DNA of 64,000 nt. Source: Sporobolomyces roseus. Lineage: Eukaryota; Basidiomycota; Microbotryomycetes; Sporidiobolales; Sporidiobolaceae. Positions 35,983 through 47,494 of the stretch are shown here, piece by piece. Location of the stretch: positions 1,550,001 through 1,614,000 of the forward strand of contig JADILM010000006.1 of NCBI GenBank assembly GCA_016617785.1. The letters run 5' to 3'. The position numbers and the translations under genes were made by a program. Numbering within the stretch: the stretch's first letter is position 1; each line of letters begins with the position of its first letter. The notes under the pieces are model-generated. The model saw only the letters and a program-made list of their open reading frames with translations. It was not told where the DNA came from and did not search any database.

Positions 35983-36687
35983 TTAGGGGAGACCGAACCA
36001 GCTCTCGTATTTAGCCAAGGCAGCGATGGTCATCAAATGCGCTTGTTCGACCCTCCAGTAGTACGGCTCGTGTCCTCCTGATGCTCTCAAATGCGGAGAG
36101 AGTATGAGCCGTTTAGCATAGAGACGCTTCGGGGTAGTCGAAACGATGTGGCTGAGGACACGCTTCCTGTCAAGGAAAACGATTGCGCCCTCTCCGAATT
36201 GATGGTTGAAAGCAATGGGCAGCGTAAGGGCTTCACTCGAAGGTGCGACAATTCGAGAGCCCATTCCGATCTCATGACCGTAGTACTCTTGATCTCCCTT
36301 ACTGTTGTCCCTGAGAAGGCAACGGATTAAATCTCCTTTCTCAGTTGCGAAAGTTTATGGACAAGTGGCGAACTCACTGAATACAGATTCCACGGACCTC
36401 TGCCCATTCAACTACTCCCTCAGCTTGAGCGGTTCCATCTTGATAGCGTTTCATGACTTCTTCGGGAGAACGAATGGCATTGACACCGAGAGTTTCGAGG
36501 ATAGCTTTCGAGTAACCTTGTCCTTCATCCGTGTCACCAATGACAAGTCAGCTGAGTGCACTGAGACTGCTTTGGAAGGAGAGCAAGAGGAAATAGAGCA
36601 AGAAAGGGAGGGGAACTTACGAAGAGGTTCAAAGGCGAGAGTGGCCTCGGAGGGAGACGGAGAAGAAAGGAAACCGTAGTGTGACAT
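35983..36687 (-). CDS. Unrecognised protein, family 'YSKA' copy 3
   Basis: Three exons (36687-36621, 36522-36378, 36310-35983) give 179 residues starting MSHYGFLSSPSPSEAT. Shared blocks with copy 1 are SEATLAF (copy 1 SEATVAL), GYSKAILETLGVN (SYSKAVLDTLGCK), VEWAEVRGICI (EEWVEVKAVCI), LPIAFNHQFGEG, and RLYAKRLILSPHLR (RYYAKRLLLVPALR). Intron phases are 1 and 2. The acceptor of intron 1 was placed after the ctgac branch site and gatgaag, because nearer AG sites break the frame. It ends AALAKYESWFGLP then TAA. The middle contains DQEYYGHEIGMGSRI. No known domain seen; probably soluble. It lies tandem with copy 2, same strand. Confidence 0.65.
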
Positions 36688-36951
36688 TCTGATGTTTGAT
36701 GTGGAGTGGTTCGAGTTGATTAGGGTGATCGATGATTTGGAAAGTGAGAAGAAGAAGAGAAAGAGTGGAAATTTTCCCAAGTCTCTCCTCTCAAAAGCCG
36801 ACTACTTTTTGCAGCTTCGATTCCCCAAGCTAGTCAGCCACTCGAGCCTATAGCCTTCCTTTTCGCGACATCCCAAACATACAGAGTATCTCTCGTTTCT
36901 CTCCTTCGCCTTCTCTCTCAAGTTTTCGAACCGAGTTCAAACTGCTTGTCT

Positions 36952-37596
36952 CTACTGTTCCAAACCATACCGTCTCTTGAGATCCTCCTCACTCTTCTTC
37001 GTATCCTTCGGTGTCCGTCCCTCTCCGTTTTCCCGTCTATCCCTCATCGCTTTCTCGAATTCATCCTTGACGACCCACACGAATTCAGCCTCCTTCTTCG
37101 CTGCCTGTTGCGCCTGATTCTTCGTTTGCTTCTTATTCAATCCTTTCACCTCCTCGACTTGCTCCGTCTCTACCGGTGTCGATGTAGTCCCCGATAGGTT
37201 CTCCCATTTCGATCTTGTCAATTTAACGATTTCACCTCTCTCCTCCATTCTCGCCAACAACCCTTGTTTGAGATATCTCATACTCCAAGTTCCTTCTGTC
37301 GATTCTGATTGACCAGGGAACGCTTTCGAAGCTACTTTGTTTGCTGATTCGGGTAGGAGAGATCGAGTGATTCCTTGAAGGAAGTTGGAAGGAGGTTTGC
37401 GAGCGGGTAGAGGTTCGGGAAGGGAGTGGAGGATAGAGTGAAGGCTTTGAGTAGTGCATGGACCTAGATTGGGGAGTTGGAGAGTGAGTATGAGAGGATG
37501 AGAGATGAGAAGAAATTGGTAAAGTTTACCATTTTCGAGTAAGGTCTTGCGTACGAGGTTGATGGAAGTATTTGCTGTCATTCTAGCTGCGCTCAT
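36952..37596 (-). CDS. Hypothetical protein, Lys/Glu-rich C-terminus
   Basis: Two exons from the ATG at 37594-37596 (MSAARMTANTSINLV); a second Met lies five codons on. One intron (about 37464-37529) splits LLENG/PCTTQSL. Recognisable segments are INLVRKTLLENGPCTTQSLH, SMRYLKQGLLARMEERGEIV with KLTRSKWE, and the end SEEDLKRRYGLEQ. The layout (short helical N-domain, 'YLK..L...EERGEI' helix, basic/acidic tail) is reminiscent of small fungal mitochondrial ribosome-associated proteins, but I cannot assign a family. It is head-to-head with ERG2. Confidence 0.6.
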   Translation of the reverse strand: MSAARMTANTSINLVRKTLLENGKLYQFLLISHPLILTLQLPNLGPCTTQSLHSILHSLPEPLPARKPPSNFLQGITRSLLPESANKVASKAFPGQSESTEGTWSMRYLKQGLLARMEERGEIVKLTRSKWENLSGTTSTPVETEQVEEVKGLNKKQTKNQAQQAAKKEAEFVWVVKDEFEKAMRDRRENGEGRTPKDTKKSEEDLKRRYGLEQ

Positions 37597-37764
37597 GGTG
37601 GGTATCGAGATTTCAAGGTGTGTAGAGGTGCAAGAGATTGATCGCTTGTTTCTTCGCTGTTTGCTCGCGAGATTCGTTGGCTCGTTCGACCTCTTGCCAT
37701 TCACTGCAGCTCTCTTTCTATTTCTCACTCATCGAACCCACACTCCCATCGGCCATAAGACGCG
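37597..37764. promoter_or_regulatory. Divergent promoter, hypothetical / ERG2
   Basis: 168 bases between the two start codons. Pyrimidine-rich before the ERG2 ATG. Confidence 0.5.
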
Positions 37765-38789
37765 ATGTCTGTCGCACCTCCCACTCCTCGAAGTAAACAA
37801 CACGCTCATCCCAAACCTCATCAACCTCCGATCAGACTACACCACAAACCCTCGAGAATCTCAATCAAGAAACTCTTATTCACAAGTGTAGCTCTAGGAA
37901 TCTTCAGCTTTGTATGGGCAGGACTCGAATCTATCAAAGTAAGAGTTTCAACTTCGAATGTTTATTCATTTCAAGGGTTACTACTAGAGCTAACACTCGA
38001 TTCGCCTCGTCAGTCTCGATGGTACATCTTTGATCCACCAACACTTCATGCAGTAGCGAAAGAAGCCATCTCCCTACACGGCAACGACACAGTTTCAATC
38101 CTCTCCCACATCGTTACCTCTCTCAAACAGACCCATCCCGATTTCGCAATCAATACCGCCTTTTCCTCGACTCCCCTCCTCTCGGATCCTACGTCTCAAG
38201 CAATCATTCCCGGATCCTACACTCCAAACGATAGGGAATGGGTTTGGAATAACGCGGGAGGAGCAATGGGACACATGTTTATCATTCATGCTTCGATTAC
38301 CGAGTACTTGATCTTGTTTGGAACTCCACTCGGTACAGAGGGTCACTCGGGAAGACACACGGCAGACGATTACTTCCATATTCTGAAGGGTGAACAATGG
38401 GCTGCGAAAGCTGGTGCTTTCGAGATGGAGGTGCGTCTAATCCTGCCTACAGTAACAACGAGGTCACTGATGAGAGCATATCTAATGGTAGCGCTACGTT
38501 GCTGGGGATGTGCACCACCTCGTGAGGGGAGAAGTCAAGCAATACAAGTTCCACGAAGGTGGTTTCGCTCTCGAACTCGCTCAAGGTGAGCATACCTCTT
38601 TCATTTCAATATCAAGAGATACTCAGACTGAATCCATTCCTTTCCCTTTCAATAGGATGGATTCCCTTGATGTTGCCATTCGGATTCGCCGATACTTTCT
38701 TCTCAACTCTCGATCTCCCGACTCTCTACCACACTGTTAGGATCACTGGACGAGAAATGATCAAGAATTTGTTACACGGAAAGATCTAA
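37765..38789 (+). CDS. ERG2: C-8 sterol isomerase (ERG2)
   Basis: Four exons from the ATG at 37765 ([14 protein letters not shown]) to the TAA at 38787-38789. A basic N-terminus leads to a single membrane helix ([20 protein letters not shown]). Family blocks follow: [80 protein letters not shown], and [20 protein letters not shown]. Glu and His residues in EGHSGRH.AD mark the active site region also found in the sigma-1 receptor. The enzyme moves the C8-C9 double bond to C7 in ergosterol synthesis, in the ER membrane. It is the target of morpholine-type antifungals. Confidence 0.96.
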
Positions 38790-39209
38790 ACAGAGGAAAG
38801 ATTTGGAGGGGAGAAGAAGGAGACGGGGCAAATTCAGGAGCTTATTATATCGACTTATTCGGGGCGAACGGGGATAGACGGTTCGGGCTTCGTGGTAAAA
38901 TAGACTGGAGTGTGGATCTATTTGAGGTCTTGGTAATACAATCGACTTTCGAGTGTGCGAGAAGCGAATCTTGCGAAACTTTTTCAGACTCGTTATCCAT
39001 CTTTCTCAGGCTCGTTATCCATTTCTTCGTTCCAGGCCTCGTTCCTCCTCCCTCATATTTCACGAATTCTGTCGCGAAAGTCGATTTTATGATCCAGCGA
39101 GATTGAAAGCACGCTGATTCGATTTCTTGAAATAATCGATAAGACTTGCTTCAATTCGAATATGAAGTTCTTCTCTTCACCTCCAAAATTTCGATAACAA
39201 GAAAGCGAC

Positions 39210-41465
39210 ATGGCAGGTCGTAGATCACGCCGTACCAGTACTCCAGCTGCCGAGCTACCATCCGAATTACCCTCAGAAGAAGAAGAGGAGGAGGAGGAAG
39301 AGGAAGAAAGTGATTTCGAACCTGTCGAACCGAATCTCGCTACTCGAGTCAAACGTAGCAATGCAGGAAACCGTATGAGAGCTCTGTTGGATGACGAGCA
39401 AGGTGCAGAAGCCGAGGAACTGTTCAAGGAGGAAGTGGATGATGTCGAATTCAAACAGAAAGGTCACTCTCTTGCCCCTTCCCTGATGGACTGGATAGAA
39501 AGCTGATACAGTACTTTGAGATCTCCTGTAGAGGAAGCCGATGTGTTTGATTCGGATTTTGGAAGTACGGACGAAGGAAGTGCGGGAGAAGATGATGAAG
39601 ATGCTGGAGAACGCAAACTAGAGAACGAAGCGAAAGCAGAGAAGAAGGTATGTATCGAATAGACTCACTGCATTCAGGTAGACGCGCGTAAGCTGACTTG
39701 AATCGAGGAGTACAGGCAGCGAAAGCCAAAAAGAAGAAAGGATTCGTCGCTCCTACTCATCCTTTCGCTCGTACGACCAAAGATCAAGCTCGAAAAGCTG
39801 CCAAAGCTACTCAACCTGTTGCATCAACTTCGGCCAGTACGTTGGATGATGATGGAGTACCGGTTGTCAAGCGAAAGAGAGGAAGTATCGATCCTGCTTT
39901 TTTGGCACCGATGAGGGAGAGTTCAAGGCGGAGCGCAGTCGAGTTCAAGAAAGGTGTCAAAGATCGATTAGTCGAGAGTGAGAAACGAAAGGTAAGTCCG
40001 CATGTTTTTACTGTCGATCAATCGTTATCCAAACAAGATTTCGTTCTTTCAACAGGCCGTTGCTACGAAACCCAGAAGGAGAACTCAGAAGACTCTCACT
40101 CAAGCCGATCTCATTGCAGAAGCACTCGAAACCGAAGAGATCAATCGTGCTGCTCTATTAGCATTCTACGCTGCAGAAGAAGATCGAAGAGAAGCAGAAC
40201 GCATTGCCGGAATGCGTTACGAGATTATTGGGCCGAAGTTGACATTCTTGAGTCGAACGGAGGGAAGCGTTGCGAAGAAAGACAAGGGGAAGGGAAAAGA
40301 AGAGTTGGGGAGGAAACGGATGATCGAGGTTTTGGGAGAGACGGGTCAGAAAGGGTGGAAAGCTGGAGCAACTGAGAATGGTGGTGCTGCATCGACCGAC
40401 AATTCGACATCGATCAATCCTCAACCTGACGAGAACAATCCTCCGACCGATACCGTCGACCCGTCCTCATCGACTAGTCAGCCAATCTCTCGTCAACGAG
40501 ATCCTGCTGAACCTTTGCCCTGGACTCGCAACTGGCTCGTGTTCGACAACTTTGAAGGGAACAGGGCTGACGAGTACGAAGCGCTGTTCGGCGAGCACGT
40601 CGATTGGAGTCAACCCGTTCCTCCTAGAGATGGTGAATTATAACCTGCTCTCAATCGACCACTGCCCTTACTCCGTGCTAATCGACTCTTTCGCTTTTAC
40701 TCACTAGATCCAAAACTCAATCGCTGTGCTCTCACCGGCCTACCTGCTCGATACCGCGACCCTCGAACCCTCACACCTTACGCAAGCCTCGAAGCCTACC
40801 AAGTCCTCAACTCGATCGTCGACGCTCAAGCATTCATCTGGTCAGACTCTCTCGGCGCGTATACTGGCACATCTGGCTTTGGACTCGCTAGGGAGGTGGA
40901 ACAAGCCTGGTCTCGCCGTCCTCAAGCGAAAACTCGATATGCCGCATCGACTGATGCTCCTCCGTTACTCCTCCCGATGGCAGCTCCCCCTGCTCCGAGG
41001 GTCATTCATGGAACCCGATCAGCCTCGGCCGTCAATGGAGCGCTCGATCATCAGGTCAGACCTCGCATCCCGAAGGAGGACAACCCTTATTCAAGAGAAT
41101 ACGCAAGCTCGGGAGGCACTGGCAGAGGAACACGAGGCAGGTCATCCATATCGCAGCATCCAGATGCCCTACCCGCGCTTCCCTCCGCTTTCCCTCCTCT
41201 CCCAGTCTCGAATGGCTTCCCTCCCCTTCCTCTAAACACCGCTTCACCTCTTCGATCTCAGCAACAATCGCCTCACACCGCACCGCAAGCTCGCTCGATT
41301 CAGCTATCGTCGAATGGAGGATTCGGTTCCCCTTCTGCCTTCGGTCCCGCTTCACCTCATTCTGGTCTACCGCTTGTTCCTTCACAATCAACCGGATCGT
41401 CGCCCGCACCTAACGCCAACGGTCATGTTCCTTCACCCGCCCTCCCTCCTTTGCCCCCTCAGTAG
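39210..41465 (+). CDS. SWR1 chromatin remodelling subunit Swc2/Vps72 (YL1 family)
   Basis: From the ATG at 39210 (MAGRRSRRTSTPAAE) to the TAG at 41463-41465. The N-terminal YL1 domain has an acidic run (SEEEEEEEEEEESDF), TRVKRSNAGNRMRALL, and KEEVDDVEFKQKEEADVFDS with DFGSTDEG. This is the H2A.Z-binding pattern with repeated Asp-Ser-Asp-Phe. Basic segments RRRTQKTLTQADLIAEALET and EEINRAALLAFYAAEEDRRE follow. The YL1_C domain at the end reads PKLNRCALTGLPARYRDPRT with LTPYASLEAYQVLNS. A Pro/Ser-rich tail of about 190 residues follows. The protein recruits the histone H2A.Z-H2B dimer to SWR1. Confidence 0.93.
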
Positions 41466-41608
41466 TTCGTTCGCACAGACATTAATGAAGGAATTGCATG
41501 GTCCTCTTTCGTATGTCTCTTCGGGAATCGTGAGATTGAGAGCACGACAACAAAGGATAGAGTTATTACATTCGGAAGGGATATAACAGACACTGATTCT
41601 CCTCCTCT

Positions 41609-42030
41609 TCAAGCTTTCTTCTTCAATTGATCGACATTGCGACGAACTTGAGGATTCCTCTGTTGAATGACGGTGAAAGCGACAAATGCAGCTAAAACGA
41701 CGAGACCGACGAGATCAGTTTCCTCGACGAAAGAATGCGCAGAAGAATCGAACGACGACTCACCAGCGATAGCAGCTAGAACGAAGAAATTCCTAAAAAC
41801 GAAGGAGATTGTGCTCGAGGCGAGAGTGATAAATTCCTCCGCAAAAGTCTTGATGAGGGAGAAGAACGTTTCAAAGATGGCGAAGACTCCTTTGAATCTG
41901 TCAGGTTAGGTTCAGGGAGTACGGGACGACGACGTGAGAGTCAATCTCTCTGACTGAACGTCGACGAGGGTAAATGAAATACTCACAGTCCTTTGATGAT
42001 ATCGGCGAGTGATTCGAGGAGAGATGGCAT
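41609..42030 (-). CDS. Small (86 aa) single-pass membrane protein, unknown
   Basis: Three short exons (42030-41987, 41897-41764, 41691-41609) join cleanly with GT..AG introns of 89 and 72 nt and end in TGA. The protein starts MPSLLESLADIIKGLFKGVF. Residues 1-45 form an amphipathic helix rich in Phe/Leu (VFAIFETFFSLIKTFAEEF). A hydrophobic segment at about residues 47-66 follows (FRNFFVLAAIAAAFVAFTVI), then the basic tail QQRNPQVRRNVDQLKKKA. No family recognised. The layout suggests a small ER or mitochondrial membrane protein with a cytosolic basic tail. No single exon is long enough to stand out, so it is easily missed. Confidence 0.68.
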
Positions 42031-42370
42031 TATTAGATGCAAAGAGGGATGTGGAGAGAGGGAAGGGGAGAGAGGAAGCGAAGCAAAACAAGTCGGAAAG
42101 CGGTGTCTTTTCGCGTGCGTCAATAGTGATCGACAAATCTCCTCAAGCTGCGAGTTCTTTGATTGCCGCTTCGAGACGAGGTCACGAGATTATCTGTCCT
42201 TCTCAAGCGAAACCAAACGGAAGAGTTGCAAGAGTAAAGACAAAAAACATTGCCGACACGCATGTAGAGCAACAGATTTGGAGAGAGAGAGAGAGAGAGA
42301 GCGAATTGAAAAACGAGAGGAATCAACAAGAGGGAGAAGTGAAGCGCAAATAGAGTCGAAAGCGGGTTGA
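42031..42370. other. Intergenic with GA repeat
   Basis: 340 bases upstream of the small membrane protein gene. It includes a (GA)n tract at 42281-42301 and no supported gene. Confidence 0.5.
42281..42301. repeat. (GA)n dinucleotide repeat
   Basis: About ten GA units in the promoter-proximal spacer of the small membrane protein gene. Confidence 0.9.
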
Positions 42371-45300
42371 TCAACGTCTAGGATCGGAGTCGTAGGGTCG
42401 AGGAAGAGGTCTCGAAGATGAGGCCTGCAATTGATAGAAACTGAGTGAGCAGAAGCTCCGAGAGACAGGATCGTAAAGTCAAACAAACGTTGGGGTATCT
42501 AGCCGTTTGCGAAATTGATCCTCGAGCTTGACGAGGGCTTCCCGCTTGCGAGTACTCGGATCGGTGGCTGTGAGGAGTCGAACTATGTCGCGCCCATCCG
42601 TTGTCTCTGTGTGAGTCTTGGTAGGAAGATTGATAGGTACGAGCAGGAGATCTTTCGCGTTCACGATACTATAATGCGAGAGAGTCAGCATACGAAAGAC
42701 ATGTGTAAAAGAAGATGAGGATGAACTGACCGAATCAGATCTTCGTTCGTGGTTTGAAAAAGCCAGAGAGGGATCAGGTTCCTCCCTTTTTACTTGTCCG
42801 AACCGCTGCAACGGACCGCCTGCTTTCTTCTGGCTCAAGGCTTTCATGACCTCGAGATCTTTCGGATCAGCTCGAGACTGTAACAGCCTTGCTACCTCGC
42901 GATTCTTTTCCTCTTCCTCGTCAAATTGTTCTGCTCCTCCATTCGGTCTGATGATATCGTTCTCGCCCCGACCTCCGTACGCTTCGAGTTCATCTTCCTC
43001 CATTGCGAGTTGCTCGGGACGCTTTGGACGGCCAAGGTGGTCGAACTGCTGAATTGTGTTGCTGATGATGCGTTTGCGTTGGATCGGTTGAGATGGGTGT
43101 TGCACCGAGCTGGGAGGTTTAGTACGGCGTGAAGTCGAAGGTGGTGGAGGTGGTGGTAATGGATTTGCCTTGGAGAGGACAGCTTCAGCAATTCGAGTTT
43201 TCGCTTCGGAACCATATTTTCTAGGAGGCACAGCAGGAGTCTGATCCGTCAATGATGATTCGGATCGTACGCTCTGACCCGAGGTTGGCTTTGACGCAGC
43301 TTTACTTGGAGGGATGCTAAGCGAGGCAGCGGATTTGGAGGGAACAGATTTCGAGGGAAGTCGAGACTCGGTTCGAGAGATCGGCCGTTGTTGCATCGGA
43401 TGATCTCGAGGCAGAGAGGTTGATGGCGTAGTTCGGGGAGGCGATCGACTGGAAAGGGTTTGGGTAGGTCCACCATCGGATCGATTCGAATGTCCACGGG
43501 AGATGACAGGTTTGATGTCTTCTTCGGATCCTCCTCTTCTCCGTTCCAACTCTTGACCAGATCTGCTCTTCTCGAGCTGATCCCTCGCTACACGCTCGTT
43601 CTCTGCCTTCTCCTTTGCTACTCTCTTTTCCTCCATTCTTTGCCTTTCCCTCTCCTGTTCCTCCTGTTTCCTCTTCGCTCGTTCTTCTTCAGCTTTCTTC
43701 TGACTCGCTCTCGCCTCCCTTCCCTCTGTCTCTCGTGCCACTTCATCCGCCCGTCGCTTCTCCTTCTCCCTTGCTTCGCGTTGTACCCTTTCTTCCTGAT
43801 CTCTGTCGACTTGCTGAACTTTCTTCCTCTTGCTCGAAGACGACGTTGAAGCGTCGATTGTTTCGATAGCATTCGTAGTGTCACGACGCTTTCTCTTGCT
43901 AGTCGAGGACGATGAGGGCGCAGGATCAGAAGTTTCTGGAGATCGGGATCTGGAAGCGTGAGAGCCAGCTGAGGGAGGGGCAGAGGGAGAAGTGTTCGCT
44001 GCGGGATGAGACGAGGCAAGGGTAGGGTTTGTGTTGTGTTGAGCAGGTTGACGAACACCGTTGACGACTCTCGAACCATCATCGTTGTAAATTCCTTTGA
44101 GGTCGGTGTCAGGGTCGAATTCACTAGAACGTCGACAAGGCCAGGTCAGCGTAAGCTAACGTTACAAGGAGCGAGAAGGAACTGGATAACTCACTCCATG
44201 AACGTCTTCATTGTCTTCCAAACCTTTCCATTATCCTTGACTTCACTTCCATAACTGCTGATTACGAGCTCACGACATTTCTGAATGATTTCCAGCAGAT
44301 CTCCGTCTCGTAAATCTTCATACTTCTGAACGAGCATCGGCAAGAACATGAATTCGACTGGTGAGAGCGCCCGACCCGCACTTTTGCCGTTCGGGATCCT
44401 CCAGATTCGATGAGGGAATCGCATGCGACTCTTTGGGTTACCCGTCACGAGAGCGCTCGCTGGCCACTTGGAGTCCTTGCAGTCTTCGGCGAGTTGAGGT
44501 ACGAGAGTGAGATCCTTGAATCGATCGAGTATTCTGCGCACCATTTTGCGCTTTGTCGAAGAAGGGAGTGACAACGTTGCCATCTCTTTGTCTCTGCGGA
44601 CTTGAGTTCGATGCTGAGTATTTGCGTAACCACCGACCAACGAAGAAACGAGGCAGAAGAAGAGGGTGAGGCCTTTGTTGCGATTGAGTTCAATAATTCG
44701 CTTTTCATAGAGCAGGGAGTCAGTTTACAAATCTGATAGTCAACTCGAGGGGAAGGAGAGCATACAGGCGAGAACGCGTTTGGATTTTCACATTGTTGCG
44801 CTACATCCTGCGGAGCGAAGAGAGATAATAAACCGTCGATCCACCATCTGTATTCTGTATTGATCGCCTTGACCGTCTCTGCAGTTTCATAGAAGAGGAA
44901 TGTACCGTATCAAATCATTTGTATCAATCGAAAAAAAGCAGATGGAGAAACTCACCTGCACCTTGAAGAGGCATGCCCAATTGAACTCGCCTGAAGATGT
45001 CACACTCTTGCTCATACGACAACTCGCGGTAGTATCCGAATCTGAGCTTCTTTTGGCGGAAGATCTGTTGTGCTTCGGGAGTCAGACGATCGAAGGTGAC
45101 CTTTTTATCCAAATCGTTTTTCTGTCAATAACTTGCCAAAGATCAGCTTCGCATTCTACACGGAGACAATCAGGATTACGCACGATGCCGAATCCTCCAT
45201 CGAGGAACCTGATGAGGGGACGAGTGAGTCAGCTTCTCGACCAAAGGACGCGAGTTCTGCAAAAGTCGCTCACTTTCGAATCGCAGTACATCTTTGCTTT

Positions 45301-46063
45301 CCGTCGAGACAATTCCAGACTAGCCTAACACCCGTCTCTTTCTCCTTTCCTTTTCCCTTGTTTCCAACCTTGTGTCGAGCAGGATCTGCAATAACCGTTC
45401 CATTGTTTTCCTCCTCATTTTCCTTCTTTGCGCTTGCGTACACATTGAATAGTAGCTCCGGTACATGAACGTTACGATAGATAGATTGTATGAGACCTTC
45501 ATTCCGGTCTGCCTTCCACTGTGTAGTTGTGAGGGAGGAATGCTGAGCAAACTTGCGAAACGAGGAGGATCACCAAGAATGTGAAAACGTACGACAGGTT
45601 CTCTCTGGTAAGCGGGATTGAGGTTGATGCAGTTCGCTTTGAGCAATTCGTACAATTCTAATGTTACACACGAAGAACGATCAGCGCTCGCGTCGAGGGA
45701 GAGAATGGAGATGTGAACCATACCTGCGATAGTGATCTCTCCGAACTCTTCCTCTGGCAAGACATCGTCCACTCCATACAATCCTTTCACCTCTTTGCCG
45801 TAGCTACTGGTTTGAGCCGCTGTCGTTGTGTAGTCCTCGTGTAGATCTCCTTCCTGTTCCGATTCCTCGTCCGAACCATCCTCTGCAAACCCCTCCCGAG
45901 CGCCATCGTTACGCTCATCCATGACAGCATCTCCACCTGAAGGTCCCTGTCCAGCCCAATCAGCACCTTGAGAACTGTAGTCGGCGCGGGGTTGCAATTG
46001 CTGTTGAGGAGAAGGGGAACGAGAGGAGGAAGAACTTGAACCGTCCCCAAACAATCCAGACAT
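42371..46063 (-). CDS. DUF262 (ParB/GmrSD-N-like) domain protein with long disordered tail
   Basis: A multi-exon gene from the ATG at 46061-46063 (MSGLFGDGSSSSSSR) to the TGA at 42371. An acidic Ser/Gln-rich leader precedes the DUF262 domain: INLNPAYQREPVVWKADRNE, LIQSIYRNVHVPELLFNVYA, and RLVWNCLDGKQRLTSIRRFL. The strongest match is the pair 'NP.YQR..VW' and 'DGKQRLTSI'. LDKKVTFDRLTPEAQQIFRQ and LSYEQECDIFRRVQLGMPLQ follow. The second half is disordered: Arg/Glu coiled coil (EEERAKRKQEEQERERQRME), Ser/Pro-rich blocks, and a final exon ASSSRPLPRPYDSDPRR. In bacteria this domain forms the NTP-dependent part of GmrSD restriction and BrxU-type defence proteins. Its role in fungi is unknown. Confidence 0.8.
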
Positions 46064-46203
46064 CTATAAACGATGCCTAGGAGTCTATTGGTGATTTGAG
46101 ATTGGGTTCGAGTGAGATGGGAGAGAGACAGAGGGGGAGTCATTCAACTTTGAAACCTTTCACTTCTTCTCATCACTTATTTCCACTTCGCCAGAACTCT
46201 AGT
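46064..46203. promoter_or_regulatory. Divergent promoter, DUF262 gene / hypothetical
   Basis: 140 bases between start codons; only 52 if the upstream in-frame ATG at 46116 of the rightward gene is used. Confidence 0.5.
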
Positions 46204-47494
46204 ATGGCGAGGGATCATGCGACTATCACAAAATACTCCCCAATCTCTTCCCGTATACCCCACGTCCTCGCTGGATCAAGTCGCCCGAATTCTCCCTCAA
46301 CTTCCTCTTCTTTCAAACAGCAAGCCTCTCTGCTCTCTCAAAGACTCACAGCACTAGATCAAGAGAGACGTAAACTAGGTCCGAATCATCTAGCGAGCTT
46401 CATGCTTGGATTGGAAGGTTTAGAGAGTGCGGTTCTGAAAGGGGAGGTTAGAGGAAACAGTCCATGGGCTCATAGGGAATGGCGAGAGGATGATCAATCG
46501 ACGAAGGAAGATGATTTGCAGGGGATCCCGCTCAATATGGACGAATGGGAGGAATGGGAAAAGAAAAAGATTGAAAGACGTCAAGCGAAGGAAACTGAAT
46601 TGGAGCAGGAGGAGGAGGAAGTCCAGGTTGACGTCAAGATGAAAGCCGCGAAACGAAGGAGGACGTCGGAGGAGGAAACCTCGACTGGAATCGAAACACC
46701 GAAATCAAGCGAGAACTCGAGCCGAAAGAGATCGAAGGATAGACCGATCAACACCATGTTCAGCGCTTCGAAGCACTCGACAAACTCAGCATCGAGCAAG
46801 AAACCCGACCGCACTCTTTCCGTAACGCCTCGAGCAAGCTTGAAGTCCAACAGTCAATCTTTCCCTTCCCTCGAAACTTTGAATTCGGCTGGAAAGTCGT
46901 TATCTGCCGATCTCGACACGAGGAAGAACGGGAATGAGAAGGAGGACTCACGTCGTAGAGGGGAGAGCTGGAGATCAGGCGAAGGAGGTGCGGAAGAGGA
47001 GGTATTGCAAGAACGAGGATACTGTTCTCAAGTGAGTCTCCAACGCTTCCTCTGCTGTAGTCCCAGATGAGTCTATCGCTGACACCTTCCCGCGCTCATG
47101 ACAGACGGCTCTACCTACTTCGACAAACAAGCTGATTTCCTCTCACCCTCCCTCGACTTCCCAACCACTTCCTCCGTCTCGTTCTCACGATTTCCCTTCC
47201 TCCCCAATCGCCCTTTCGGACCCGGCTACGAAGGCCTACACTTCGACTCCCTACCACGGTAAAGGTACAACCTCCACAGCTGCTCCAGCCTTACCTTTCC
47301 CGGACCCTTCTTCTCCTCAATCTTCGAGATCAAATTCGCCGGAATCGCGTTCGACCAAACGATCGGCAACCTTGCATCGCCCAAAGCTCCATCGACTGAG
47401 TTCAGTATCAAGGTTGGAATCAGCGGCGAGCTTGAAGGGGGATGAGGAAGGGAGAGAAATCGAGGAGTTCTTGGGACAAGAGAGTTTGGACTGA
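46204..47494 (+). CDS. Hypothetical nuclear-looking protein
   Basis: Two exons joined across an intron at about 47032-47103 (CSQ/TALPTS), ending TGA at 47492-47494. The start was chosen at the ATG at 46204 (MARDHATITKYSPIS). An in-frame ATG at 46116 is possible. One ordered-looking segment, LSQRLTALDQERRKLGPNHL with ASFMLGLEGLESAVLKGEV, may be the functional core. The rest is disordered and basic/acidic, with nuclear-localisation-like KMKAAKRRRTSEEE and SRKRSKDRP. Ser/Pro motifs follow in the C-terminal half. No domain recognised. Confidence 0.62.

Noticed and set aside
43460..43869. Long hydrophobic plus-strand frames (Leu/Phe/Ser-rich)
   Set aside because: They are the antisense of the Glu/Arg-rich coiled coil of the DUF262 gene.
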